Assembly: GCA_002104905.1 (NCBI GenBank)
Contig: MCFE01000146.1
Location: forward strand, 1 to 64,000
DNA: 64,000 bases
DNA from: Basidiobolus meristosporus CBS 931.73
Lineage: Eukaryota; Basidiobolomycota; Basidiobolomycetes; Basidiobolales; Basidiobolaceae
Direction: 5' to 3'
A program made the translations under genes and the position numbers. The notes below the pieces were generated by a model. That model did not search any database. It was not told the origin of the DNA and was given only the letters and a program-made list of their open reading frames with translations. Within the stretch, counting starts at the first letter, position 1. Every line of letters starts with the position of its first letter. Below, piece after piece: positions 16,629 to 27,100 of the stretch.

Positions 16629-17554
16629 TACTTGGGGCCGCTCTATGAGGTCAATTCAACTTGGGCGAAGATAAAGAGGCTTGGTGGGGGCAAGAACAGT
16701 TCCTATTGGCAACGTAGAAGAAGCACGGTTGGAGGGGGAGTTTGTAAGGAAGAAAACTGGTCAAGGCCCTGAGAGGTGTAGCGTATTTTCAATAGAATGG
16801 CTGAAAACCTAGTTGAAGATGGTTCCTCAAGAAAGAAAACCTGCAATGATCAGTTGGTGGATAGGGTAGAGTGCGAACTAGAAAAACAGGGTGTTGTTTC
16901 CAAAAATCATGGTACGGTGTACAGGCAAGCAAATTCCAGTGATCAAAAAAGAGGGCAAACAGCTCCCAAATAATAGCGGTGGTATTCTTGTACTAGGCAA
17001 TATGATGCTATAATCTACTAAAGAGTATCATTAAATGTGATGTAAGGCATCACAGCCAGCCTACGGTAGGGACATTTCAATGGCTATCTTAATTGTTTAA
17101 TTATCATGCACTACTGGAGATATGTATATAATAAATGGCTGGGACCTTTATTTGGATTTGTGATTCAGTGAAATTGGATCAGGATTCCGGTAGAACCGGG
17201 AGCTTATGCATGAGCCAATACATCAAATTGCCCTCTGTTCAGAGCAACCACGGCGCCCCATAGCTCTCGTCGGCCAATATGTTGGAGATGCTGAGAGTAC
17301 AAATAATCCCATCCTCCGTTTTCCGTGATTGCAGATAGATTGCCGCTTGGATATAATGCACCCCCCATGATCCCTTTGTTGGGTAAGTTTAGCTTTTTGT
17401 GTTAAATCCATTTGGATTGGCACCACACACAGTGACGAACATAGATAAGGCCCTGTACCAGATCTGGCAATTATTTTAGCCGAGGAATGATGTCAAATAC
17501 ACATAACTTGGTTGCTGCCTCAGCCATGCAAAGACTACCCAGAGAGCACCATGA
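16629..17554. other. Upstream region of the CLIP-170-like gene
   Basis: Nothing beyond short unsupported frames (for example 17223-17426, minus). Confidence 0.4.
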
Positions 17555-17848
17555 CTAGCCGCCCATGAGCCGAGAGGACACTGTAGGCTTTTGGGATCGA
17601 GAGATAGACGCGGACTGTGTGGACTGTGTGGACTGTGTCTGAAGACTGGGTGACCTGGATTGGTGGGCTCCGTGGCTGCTAGTTCTGGCGAGCATAGTTC
17701 TCAAGCACCAACTAGAGTCTGCTGATCCCTCAGTTGAAACCCTTTGGCCCTTCGGATCTCCAAGTGGTTTGTACCAAATCTCTGCGCTATTATCAACCCT
17801 GCTGATTCGCCCCGGCCTCGCCAATAGGATGCGGCCAGTGAGGGACAC
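17555..17848 (-). CDS. Possible small hypothetical protein
   Basis: A 97-codon frame. Its first 35 residues (MSLTGRILLARPGRISR...WYKPLGDPKGQRV) look protein-like, and its C-terminus is Ser/Gln-rich because of a 9-nt tandem repeat at about 17612-17638 (gactgtgtg units giving Thr-Gln-Ser repeats). There is no recognised domain. It lies divergently to the acetyltransferase gene and could be non-coding promoter sequence instead. Confidence 0.2.
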   Translation of the reverse strand: MSLTGRILLARPGRISRVDNSAEIWYKPLGDPKGQRVSTEGSADSSWCLRTMLARTSSHGAHQSRSPSLQTQSTQSTQSASISRSQKPTVSSRLMGG

Positions 17849-18085
17849 AGTATCGGCTAGAATGGAATTTAAGCCGATGTGCTTCCATTTGAGGTTGCGG
17901 TTGCCAGATTAGTCCATCGTATTTTCCACTTCAAGCAACCAGAGTGTTTTCGTGAGATCCATTTTTTGGACTGGTTTTACAAGATTCGCAATTCATCCGA
18001 TGAGGCGAGCAGCAATGATGCTAACCTTATCAACGGTCTTTTTGGATTATGCCATCTTCATTCTCCTTCCTAGCGCATTTCCACC

Positions 18086-19111
18086 ATGACTCAAGATACC
18101 GAGGAGCTAGTTTTGGTCAAAGCCACCCACGACCAGGTGCTCACCACCTGGCACAATACCCACGTAGAGTGGGGCGTAAAGCTAGACCTGGAGCAGTACC
18201 TCAAGCGTGAAAAGCTTCTGGCCAATCAGGAATTCACCTCGGAAAACATAACCGTATGGGCACTGGTCAGCAAGGACGATCCCAGCAACTCACAACCCTT
18301 GGCTCACTGTGAGACTTTTCGTCGCCCCGTCGTCATCAAAAGCTCAGGGAAGGTGGGTGACATCCAAGAGCGCGATTGCTACAGTATCGCCACGGTGTTT
18401 TGCCCCGCCCATAATCGCGGCAAAGGGTACGCCAGCAAAATGATGAAGCTGCTCTACCAGGAATTGAAAGAAACCGGCGCCGCGGTGTCAAACCTTTACT
18501 CCGATGTGGGGCCCACCTTTTACGCTCGGCTCGGCTGGAAGATTTACCCTGCGCTCGAGGGCCAGCTTACCGCCAAGAATACGCCAAAGGGAAGCCAGCT
18601 ACCAGGTCAGGTGTCGTGGTTGACTGCCAACTCGATCGACGAGATTGCCGAAGAAGATTGCGACCTACTTAGAGAAGAGCTCAAGAACTCCACCACCGCT
18701 GCGGTTGTCGTCCTACCAAGACGTATTGACTACGATTGGCACTGGGCCAGAAGCCGTTTCTACGCTGGGGTGTATGACAGGCCTGTGCCAGATAACTTGG
18801 GCGCTCGCATTCAGAGCAAGGAAGCCTCGGAATTCGTCGTCTGGACCCATGATTTTAGAGACAATCAGCTTCTCGTGCTTAGACTTCGTAGCACCAGCAA
18901 GGAGGCCACCCGACTACTCCTCGAAGCGGCCAAAATCGAGGCCTCCAACATGGGCATCTCTCAAGTGGTTGTTTGGAATCTTCCAGCCGAGCACACTCCG
19001 GAAGGGGTGACCATCGTTGAGCGGGACAGCTCGCTACCTTCCATGGCGTTTTTCGAATTCCCTGACGAGGAGTACGAGTGGTTGGGTAACGAGAAGTACG
19101 CCTGGGTCTAA
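18086..19111 (+). CDS. LYC1-like N-acetyltransferase
   Basis: A single exon of 341 residues. It resembles fungal LYC1 lysine N6-acetyltransferases: an N-terminal segment VLVKATHDQVLTTWHNTHVEWG, the acetyl-CoA loop NRGKGYASKMMKLLYQEL (about residues 110-128) and SDVGPTFYARLGWKIYP, which are GNAT-fold landmarks, then a C-terminal substrate half. In Yarrowia lipolytica Lyc1 acetylates free lysine in its catabolism (family knowledge). The substrate of this copy is inferred only from resemblance. The ATG at 18086 follows a good context (ccaccATGACT). The gene is intronless and has a visibly higher GC content than the surrounding intergenic DNA. Confidence 0.8.
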   Translation: MTQDTEELVLVKATHDQVLTTWHNTHVEWGVKLDLEQYLKREKLLANQEFTSENITVWALVSKDDPSNSQPLAHCETFRRPVVIKSSGKVGDIQERDCYSIATVFCPAHNRGKGYASKMMKLLYQELKETGAAVSNLYSDVGPTFYARLGWKIYPALEGQLTAKNTPKGSQLPGQVSWLTANSIDEIAEEDCDLLREELKNSTTAAVVVLPRRIDYDWHWARSRFYAGVYDRPVPDNLGARIQSKEASEFVVWTHDFRDNQLLVLRLRSTSKEATRLLLEAAKIEASNMGISQVVVWNLPAEHTPEGVTIVERDSSLPSMAFFEFPDEEYEWLGNEKYAWV

Positions 19112-19221
19112 TCACCAATAAATCACGGTTCATCACTGCTCATCACAGTACCTTTGAATTAGAATGGGGTCTTTTTATTTCGAGATCAATAGAAGGGTAG
19201 ATGTAGTGAGCCAGACATGAT

Positions 19222-20098
19222 TTAGTTCTTGGCGGCGCTGGCGTGTTGGGAGCTGAGTCTTCTCTTTCTGATCTCCTCCTTCTTCTCGCGTTGCTCCTTG
19301 ACACGTTGGGCAAGAAGCTTGGCGTATTCGGCAGCAGCCTCCTTGGAGGCTTGTGAGTTTTTGCGCTTGAGGGCAAGTCTGTGTCTCTTGCGTTGGAGGG
19401 TGAGGGGGGTGACAAGACGTTGGATCTTGGGGGCCTTGGTGTAAGGCTTCTTCTCGGCGTTCTTGGGTTGGATCTCACGACGAATGACGAACTTGCGAAC
19501 ATCATCTTCCTTTGTGAGATTGAACATCTTTCTAAGCTTGCTGGCTCTCTTGGGACCAAGACGCTTGGGAACAGTGGTGTCGGTCAATCCGGGGAGCTCT
19601 TGCTCGCCTTGCTTGACAATCACCAAAGAGAGGACGGAGAGGTCAGAGCCGACGATGCAACCGCGGACGGACTTTCTCTTGCGCTCACCGGTACGGCGGG
19701 GACGGTAGCAGGAGTGACCCTTGCTCAAGAGGAGACGGACACGGTGAGGAAGGAGAATACCTTGCTTCATGGGGAAACCTTGTTTGTCGTTACCACCGGT
19801 GATACGGAACACGTATCCCTTGAACTCATCACCAAGAGAATCTCCAGGAACCTCGGAGGACATACGTTTGTCGTAGAAGGCGCGGCTAAAAACCGAAGGG
19901 TGAGTCACGGGATGGATGTCTGGCGAATGCTTCGGGGTACTTACACCTTGCGTTCATCATCGATTTCGATGGTCTTTTGGCAGCCAGTGGCTGGGTTGGC
20001 GATATTCAACTAAAGAAGAGCACGGGAAATTGTCAATCCATGGTCAAGCATTTCACGAATGGATGTGGTGATGGTTGGATTGAAGTAACTACCTTCAT
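19222..20098 (-). CDS. RPS6: 40S ribosomal protein eS6
   Basis: Three exons: 20093-20098 (only ATG AAG), 19945-20009 and 19885 down to 19222. They give 244 residues beginning [23 protein letters not shown]. The conserved blocks [37 protein letters not shown] and [15 protein letters not shown] are all present. The C-terminal KRRLSS matches the S6-kinase phosphorylation site of the family. The protein belongs to the small ribosomal subunit. The splice sites are GTAGTT...TTTAG and GTAAGT...TTTTTAG, and the second intron sits inside a codon (AAG GT|C). A first coding exon of six bases is very short and easily missed by gene finders. Confidence 0.97.
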
Positions 20099-20804
20099 GT
20101 TGGATGTGCAGGTACCCGCTGAACGTGTGTGAAAGAGAGTGAAAAAATCCCTGTACTCTCCTTTTTATTATCCGATCGAAGAATCCATTGCCGGGTATCC
20201 AATCACCGGGCGCCATTGGGGTCGGCCGGTTTTTTTGGTTTTTTTTCATTTGCCCACATTTCCATGATAGGTCGCTCTTATTTGGCGCGGTTTGCGCCGG
20301 ACTGAGGTTTCGCGCATGTCCGATCTGGCTAGTTGGTCGAATGGCTCATGGCACCTTGGGGGCCTCCTCGTGCGATGTGTGAGGGAACTCTAATCCGCCT
20401 TGTACGACGGTTTTCGGCCCCGCAGCGCAGGGAATTCCACGGCCAGACCCCCTCCGGAGTTCAATCCAGCCAAGACTGTCCGATCGGTGGAGGCCGGCAT
20501 CAGTAAATACAGTGGCTATACTTGGTTTGGGAGATCTCCGACATGAACCTTGCTTCGACAGAGGGCTAGACCGGGGCATGGTCGTGACTGAGGATCGGTA
20601 TGTCCCTCGGCCGCCTGCTCCCATACACGGGTTGCACCCACTCCCCGGCGCCCGACGACAATGCCACACTTGAGCCACGGCTCTTGAATATTATAGATTT
20701 GGTTGCGAATAATGGAGCATGGTGTTTGGGAAACAGGTCTCGGGTTTTTAATGATATTCAGAATGCTTGGACTATGTGGAATGGAAGGTCAACTATGTTG
20801 GGGT
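20099..20804. other. Promoter region of RPS6 and 3' region of QCR7
   Basis: This interval is GC-rich compared with other gaps. The minus-strand frame at 20346-20678 has no domain and is probably chance. A run of T residues lies near 20227-20246. Confidence 0.4.
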
Positions 20805-21228
20805 TTAGTTACGGGTGGGTTTGAGACTATCGAATTGGGCACGCTCAGCATATTCGCGCTCGACGTCATCGATGATGGGTTGAAGGTAGCGGATGTCTTC
20901 TTCAGGCTTGGTCCATTTGGACTTGGGGAGCTCTGTGTGGGACAAGGAGCATTGCATGGCGACGCGAAGGCGGTAGGCTCTGTCGTAGGCTTCTCTTTCG
21001 GGGAGACGTCTCAAGGCTTCTCTTACGATGTCGCTCTCTTCGGCAATGATATCGTCATAACGCAAGCCTGCAAAAACAACCGGGGTTAGGAGAAATCCAA
21101 GCAAACAAACACAGTCAGCTGCAAGTACCTAGGCGTCTGTAGCCAGCAGCATTAGCATAGGCATTTCCCAAAGGAACAAAGATCTTTTTAAGGAAGGAGC
21201 TATTCTTGATGTAGTTGGCTAAAGACAT
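20805..21228 (-). CDS. QCR7: Cytochrome b-c1 complex subunit 7 (14 kDa, UQCRB/Qcr7)
   Basis: Exons 21129-21228 and 20805-21067 (61-nt intron, donor GTACTT, acceptor TTTGCAG, split Gly codon) give 120 residues. The sequence starts MSLANYIKNSSFLKKIFVPLGNAY. It contains the family signature AGYRRLGLRYDDIIAEE across the intron and then ALRRLPEREAYDRAYRLRVAMQCSL and KWTKPEEDIRYLQPII. The length and motif order match Qcr7/UQCRB. It is a matrix-facing subunit of mitochondrial complex III. Confidence 0.96.
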
Positions 21229-22025
21229 ATTCAACGGAGAGACTGCGGTGTGCCAGTGGTGGTAAACTTGACACCCACAACGCCGTGATGGTTTTAGAGA
21301 GCTGATTGTCTTACCCCAACCAAATGGATTTCCAGGAATTTATCAACGAATGGGGCCCCAAAATCCCAGCTCCCAATGCATCCTAGATTCATATTTGTGC
21401 AAATGTCATGAAACAGAGGAGCTTCGTGAGGATGTTTCACCTGGGTCACATGGAGCAGACCAATCCGAACATATGTCATTTTCTTCTAGCGTAAATTTAT
21501 ATTTTTGATGTAGCAAGAGCGAAGGGACCATTGCAATTGGCCGGGGATCCTTTCCACACGAATCAACTAAGTTCATATTTCCAATATTGTTTAAATCACG
21601 TCCCATGTAGGAACCTTCTACCTATGGTGGGTTGTGTCTCGCGCTTTGCAAGTGCTCGAAAACTGGTGTGCGGCTTATCAGGGGCTCGTTATGTTTATTG
21701 GCAAAATAATTTCCATGAATCATAGGTCCATGACTGGCATGCTGGCCAGGCTTGGTTTAGAATTGACAGCCTGGTGGTGTGGAAAATCTAAACTTTCAAG
21801 TTGGTAGATATGAAGGTCAGCAGTGTTGGCTTAATAGTACAAGGATATACCCGGTTGACACGAAAAAACGCAAGTAGAATACTCTTGATGCATTCCAACG
21901 GGTTGCCTACGGTACGATACTAGCTTGAAACAAGATACGTTTCAATGAGGTCTTGAGCAAAGAATCTGGGGAAGACCAGTCGGAACCTCCAAAATTTTGT
22001 GCTTCCCAGCTACCTTTCGTTCGAT
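21229..22025. other. Intergenic region
   Basis: Only short unsupported frames are present. The interval separates the QCR7 promoter from the 3' end of the Rho GEF gene on the same strand. Confidence 0.4.
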
Positions 22026-25000
22026 CTATTCCGAACAACGTAACCCCTCATTCAGGAGTTTCAACTTTGATACGGTCTGATAGTCAAGAATTGAGTCAGA
22101 AACACAATGAATAGCTGTGTTCTCAATACACAATGGGCGTAGGTTTTTGGCCGTGATTATTTGAACCAGCTCTCCGGTTTCAATGTCCCGGATCTCGAGG
22201 AACGCCTGATCAAAAGCAACCACATACGGGAATTGGAGAGCTAAAGACGAAGTTTTAGTGAAGATACACCTTCTCTCAACACAGCTGAAGAACAAACCAA
22301 AAGCAGAAGGTGTTCCCTCCCAGTTAATAATAAAATTGGTCCGAGCCCTTCGGCCATTCTTATTCACATAAAAGGCGAACTCTGTTTTATGGAAGAACTC
22401 AGTAGGCTATCCCTTTAGTGGATGATAAATAAACATACCGTCATAACATAGAAGGAAGTCACCATCCCGGATTCTGAAAATACTTATGGGTCTGACATTT
22501 TCCCTCTTCAAGACAAAGCCAAGGTTGTCATCGGAGGGATCCAACAAAGCTGTGGCAAATTCAACGTGATTAATACTCAATGCTAACTTTGTTGATGGTC
22601 TTTGCCAAACCTTGAGTGTTTAGTGACTCCAGGTCAACAATCTCAAATCCCTTGGTACACCCAACGCAAAGCTTAGATCGCAGGAAGTGAACCGATGTAG
22701 ATTCGGTCGGAATATAGAATTCCTATAGATAGAGACGAATGAGTAACCAGCGCAACGAAATATTTGGTGGGATCTATCGCTGACCTTGTATATTTTCATG
22801 CCGTCACCTCCACCTCTGATCAGCAGCCTGCCCAGAGAGCTTTTCTTCTTTATAGTGTCAACAGGGATTGGTTCATACGTCTTGATTGTTGAAGACAATG
22901 CGGTGGACTTGACTACACAGACTAACGTTCTTCCTAAGCACATTCCAACTTTGAAGAAGCTTACATGTGAGCTTATTTTTCGTGCTCTCTTGATAGTAAC
23001 GGGTTCTGATGACTCTAATAACGCTAAAGGAAAAGTAACAAGGACTTTGTCTAAATCGTTGCAGCTACTTAGAACTACTTCAAGGTAATAGGCAAATGTT
23101 GGGATTTACCGGCCAGGACAAGCAAAACGCTATAACTTTCTAGCACTGATATCTGGGAAACTCTCTCGATATCGACGACCTTTTTGAAACTCTTATGTGA
23201 CCCTTCAGTTCCAATATATACACCATCGTCCGTGCCAATAACGATTGTTTTGCTGAAATCTGTAATGGTACTCCGTTAGGCTATCTTTTGTGACATCGAA
23301 CGAGATTCCACTTACCAATAGTCGCCGAACAGGTGACCTTGTTTGTGGTGAACGATATATCCGTTAAGATTTCCATATCGAACCTTTTCTTCTTCTCCAC
23401 AATCAACGTCTGTTGTTCCTCGATTTTTTCCTTCCACATCTGTAAATCTGCTTGACTTGCCGCATAAAGTGTATGGCTACCACCATTTTTTCCAAGGTGT
23501 ACAATGGTGAGAGGGTGACCTCCCTTTCCCATGTCTGTAATGTATTTTGGCGCTGCAGCCCCGGGAAGGTGGGGTTTCCCCAGAAATACAGCACTAGAAC
23601 GTCTTGTAGTTGCTCTTGGAATAACATCGTCTCCAGACGATAGTGAGAGAAGCTCTAATGGTATTGGCTGAATCAGGATTTAGTTAAAGATATCGGATGG
23701 TGCTATTTCGGGCTGATAACTTACCTTTTTGTGAATCTTGTATTCATAAAAATCTGAGTCCTTGGTTTTCTTTTTCTTCGTCAATAGTAGCATATGGTCA
23801 AATAAGAACATGGTCAGCTCCACTTGCTCTACGCCTGAGCGCTTTTTAATGGGTCCATCTCTGATGAGCTGGCGATATTCGTCAAGTAGTCGCAGGCTCT
23901 TAACTTTATGTTAGATGTGGAGTTGAAGGAGGGGGCGAGGCGAAGTAAACATGATACCTTAACATCATTATTTTTGGAGAACAGAGCATCATTTAGCTTA
24001 TTCAAACGGAGTCTGTTGTCTGCTCGACCTGTCTCGATGTTAACCTGTGAGAGTAGCTCTTTGATAGATTTAATTACGACAGGTAAATCGCGTGTATCTG
24101 GGTGGCCTTCAGGGGTGTGTTTAATGACGGCTTCAAGAAGGAGGGGGTAACGCCCTAGTCGTGTGGTTGGACGTCCCAAGAAGCTGTGAATTGGAAGTTT
24201 CCTAGACTCTGGTAAGCGTTCCCTTTCCTAAAATGCATCGGGTTAGATCTTTTTTCCAGTGCGCAATGAAGGGTAAGGTTTACCTCCAAGAATTTGGCCA
24301 GCCTGAAGTTACGTTTGGCTTCCAACTCCAGACAATATTTAGAATAGACCTGATGAGCACCATAGCTAACAAAAGGTTTGAAGTTTCCAATATGCTTTAG
24401 GAAGACATCCCCTATTCGCTCAACAACCGCCTTTTCATTTTGTCTTTTGATAAGGTCGTCGCTCAGTTTGGATCCAACTGAATACACTTCCATGACATTG
24501 TAGAACACTTCCCGACCAAAGTTCTCTCTTCTCGTCTCTTCTATAACACTCCCATACATTAAAGGTGCAATATAGAGCTGCAAAACCCACCAGTTCAATA
24601 CCAATGTACGAGAAATATGCTACGATAACTCGTACCTCGTTTAGGATCTCAAGATCTCGGACAAAATCTCTTTCTGTGTAGATGATTTCAAAAATGATTT
24701 CCTGTCGTTTTTGCTCTTCTTTTGAAACCATGTCAACAATTTCTTTTGGAACCGAACCGATCCAAAGATTCTGATTTTCCTGGATATGTTTGTTAAGACA
24801 GCCATGGAGGCATTAAGAATAGTACGCAGTGCCTATACCTGTTTTTCATGGAGTGAAGAGCGGCTCTCCGCCCGTGATAAGCCGGCACTAGGTGTCATGT
24901 TCAATCTTGCTTGCTAAACTCGAAATTAATGGTCAGGAAACAAAGACTTGATCCGGTACTCAAATACCTGTTCAAGTCGTCTAGGACACGCAATGCTATA

Positions 25001-25924
25001 GCAAAGCTTATCGCGTGTACATGTTGGGGAGTAGCAATCTGCAAGCAAAGTAAATACACCATTTACGGTAGAGCCGGGCTCCATACTCTGCAAGGTAGTT
25101 GGGAGTTGATTTGGTAAGCTTTCGTCAAATGAGGGAACCAACAGCTCGTCAAACTTGTATAATTCATTAATGCTATCCCGCAATCTATGCTCATAAGTAA
25201 CATCATGAAACATCTTTTGCGCGTCCAAGGCACGCCCAAGAAGTAAGGCCAGATTTCTGTCTCTGGTTCTAACAATATAGCAGATTATATCCTAAAGAAT
25301 CGTGTTAGTAGACAAGCCCTCATCGGGTAAAAGATTCGTTACATACCACTGCCTCACGCCCTGTAAAGCAATCCTTGTATTCCAAAGAATCCTTCATGTG
25401 ATTCTGTAAAACAATCTTTTCACGGAAAATCTCAGCCACCCTTGAGAGCAACGCTGGATAAATCAGGATCTTCTTTTTAGGAATATTCATGGCGTCATCA
25501 GTACGAGACATTCTTGCGAACTCTCCGTCAGAATTGCTTCTGGCACGGTGACCCCGTATCAAAGGGTGCAGTGTGCCGTCTTTTGATATGATAGAATTCA
25601 AGGCTTAGACAAAGATTCACTTGGATACTCAGTATTATTCAAACCTTGACCAATAAATTCCGAGGAGGCTCTATTTTGTGACTTGTTCTCGAGTAAATGG
25701 CTTGTACTTGCTATGGAGTCCCTTGAGGGGGAAAGCCCATACTCACTGAAATCCTCATTTGGGCTAAAGGGGGGTAGAGAATTACAAGCGTCAATAGTTA
25801 TCTCCAGGGATTCTGGGGTATTTGGCAAGTCGAGTGTTGTTTGGGGGTCTCCCATGTGAAAAGCGGTCAGCAAAGGAATGCGTGAGCCCTCTGTGACCGG
25901 ATAAGGCAGTGATTCGCTGGTCAT
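22026..25924 (-). CDS. Rho1 guanine nucleotide exchange factor, Rom2-like (DEP-DH-PH-CNH)
   Basis: A many-exon gene read from about 25924 to the stop at 22026. In order: a Ser/Pro-rich N-terminus (from MTSESLPYPV); a DEP domain split by an intron near 25,340-25,280 (LLSRVAEIFREKIVLQNH, then DIICYIVRTRDRNLALLLGRALDAQKMF); the Rom2-family signature GVFTLLADCYSPTCTRDKLC and YSIACPRRLEQ; a RhoGEF (DH) domain (KRQEIIFEIIYTERDFVRDLE, YSKYCLELE, RPTTRLGRYPLLLEAVIKHT); a PH domain (FLFDHMLLLTKKKK...DFYEYKIHKK); and a CNH domain ending NKNGRRARTNFIINWEGTPSAF, YVVAFD and FLEIRDIETGELVQII. Rom2 proteins activate Rho1 at the plasma membrane in the cell-wall integrity pathway. Exon edges are approximate. 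The junction near 25,600 between the N-terminal and DEP exons is unclear: a short intron with a weak GTTTGA donor, or a frameshift. Confidence 0.88.
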
Positions 25925-27100
25925 GGAAGTTGTATGATTGAGCGGCTTTAGGCCAAGCTTGAGGTGGCAGCAGAGGTTGTGGTTAGATATATACAAGGCT
26001 ACCTGCTAAAGTAGTTCGTTGAGTCTAGTTGCGATGGCTCTGAGGCTGAAAGGTAAAATCCCAACCCAGGGAATTCTCTTGGGATATTGAGGGAAGGGCT
26101 AGTGTTCCTCAAGTTGGGAGAAAAGGAGATGCTGTGAAGGATGAAACACAGGTGAATGCGCTTGAAAAAGTCCAAATCCCCTCTATCAAGATTGTGCCTC
26201 CTTTGGCGCCTGATAAATAATCTATTGGAGCTGACGAACAAGGAAATAATTGAAGTAATATACACTACAATAGGCAAGATCTGAATGCAGAGCTGCTGTG
26301 GCTAGTTCAGAGAATATCCGCTCTTGGTTGCAAGCTGGATGTGAACGTGACAGGTTTTCTGTGATTTCCCTGGACATTTCTTGGCGCTAAGCGTACCCAC
26401 TTGATGGTGGGCATCAGGAGATGAGCGCCAATGAGATCCTTGCGGAGGGAATCAAATACAGATTCTGGGAAGGATTGTAAGCATACGACAACTGCTGTTT
26501 CACAAGAAACAGAGGGAACACTCTAAATGATGTGACACAGCAGGGATCTTAATTTATCTTTATTCGTAGACATGATGGTTGCGCTTCTTGCCCCACTTGC
26601 CAACCATGCATTTATTAGGAATAGATTTGTAGGTCGGGTTGTTTGGAGTGCACACTCCACATGCCTTATACTCTTATGGGACAGCGGTTCTTCTGGCGAC
26701 GTGCATGTGGTCGTTGTGTTTGGGGGTCGGTCAGCGGCAGCCGAACACCTTACCCGGTTGAGCTCAGACCTTGCATGCCCATTTGGCTCCCGCTGGCGAT
26801 ATCCATTCTCCTATATTCGGGTCGGGGCTCACTTTTATCGGTCTGCTGCCAGTCGGAATCCATCTCCTTTCCGAAATGGTATATTGGAAATCCGAGAATT
26901 GTTCATTCGCTTTGCTACTGTGGGTAAACCAATGAAGTATCGCACCATTGTTTTTCTCCTACCAAATTGATTTATCTCCGTTCCTATTTCTCCCTATTTT
27001 GCATCGATATTATTTAAAAGTACTTCCGGACGAACCTGTACCCACTTCAACTTGTACACAAGAGAGTAATGTGTTTAGGGATTAGTTCAATCCATCCTAA
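25925..27100. other. Divergent promoter region between the Rho GEF and methyltransferase genes
   Basis: The two flanking genes are transcribed away from each other. The plus frame at 26572-26970 and the minus frame at 25999-26277 carry no domains; the latter might be a non-coding leader or an upstream exon of the GEF. Confidence 0.45.

Noticed and set aside
19229-20013. Plus-strand frames of up to 210 codons over RPS6
   Set aside because: Antisense shadows of a clearly conserved ribosomal protein gene.
20450-20480. B-box-like word ggagttcaatcc, possible tRNA
   Set aside because: No acceptor stem, D-arm or anticodon arm could be folded around it. No tRNA was found anywhere in the window.
20346-20678. 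Minus frame of 110 codons between RPS6 and QCR7
   Set aside because: Its composition reflects GC-rich promoter DNA; no domain and no splice partner.
26572-26970. 132-codon plus frame upstream of the methyltransferase
   Set aside because: No domain, promoter position, and a second overlapping frame is equally open.
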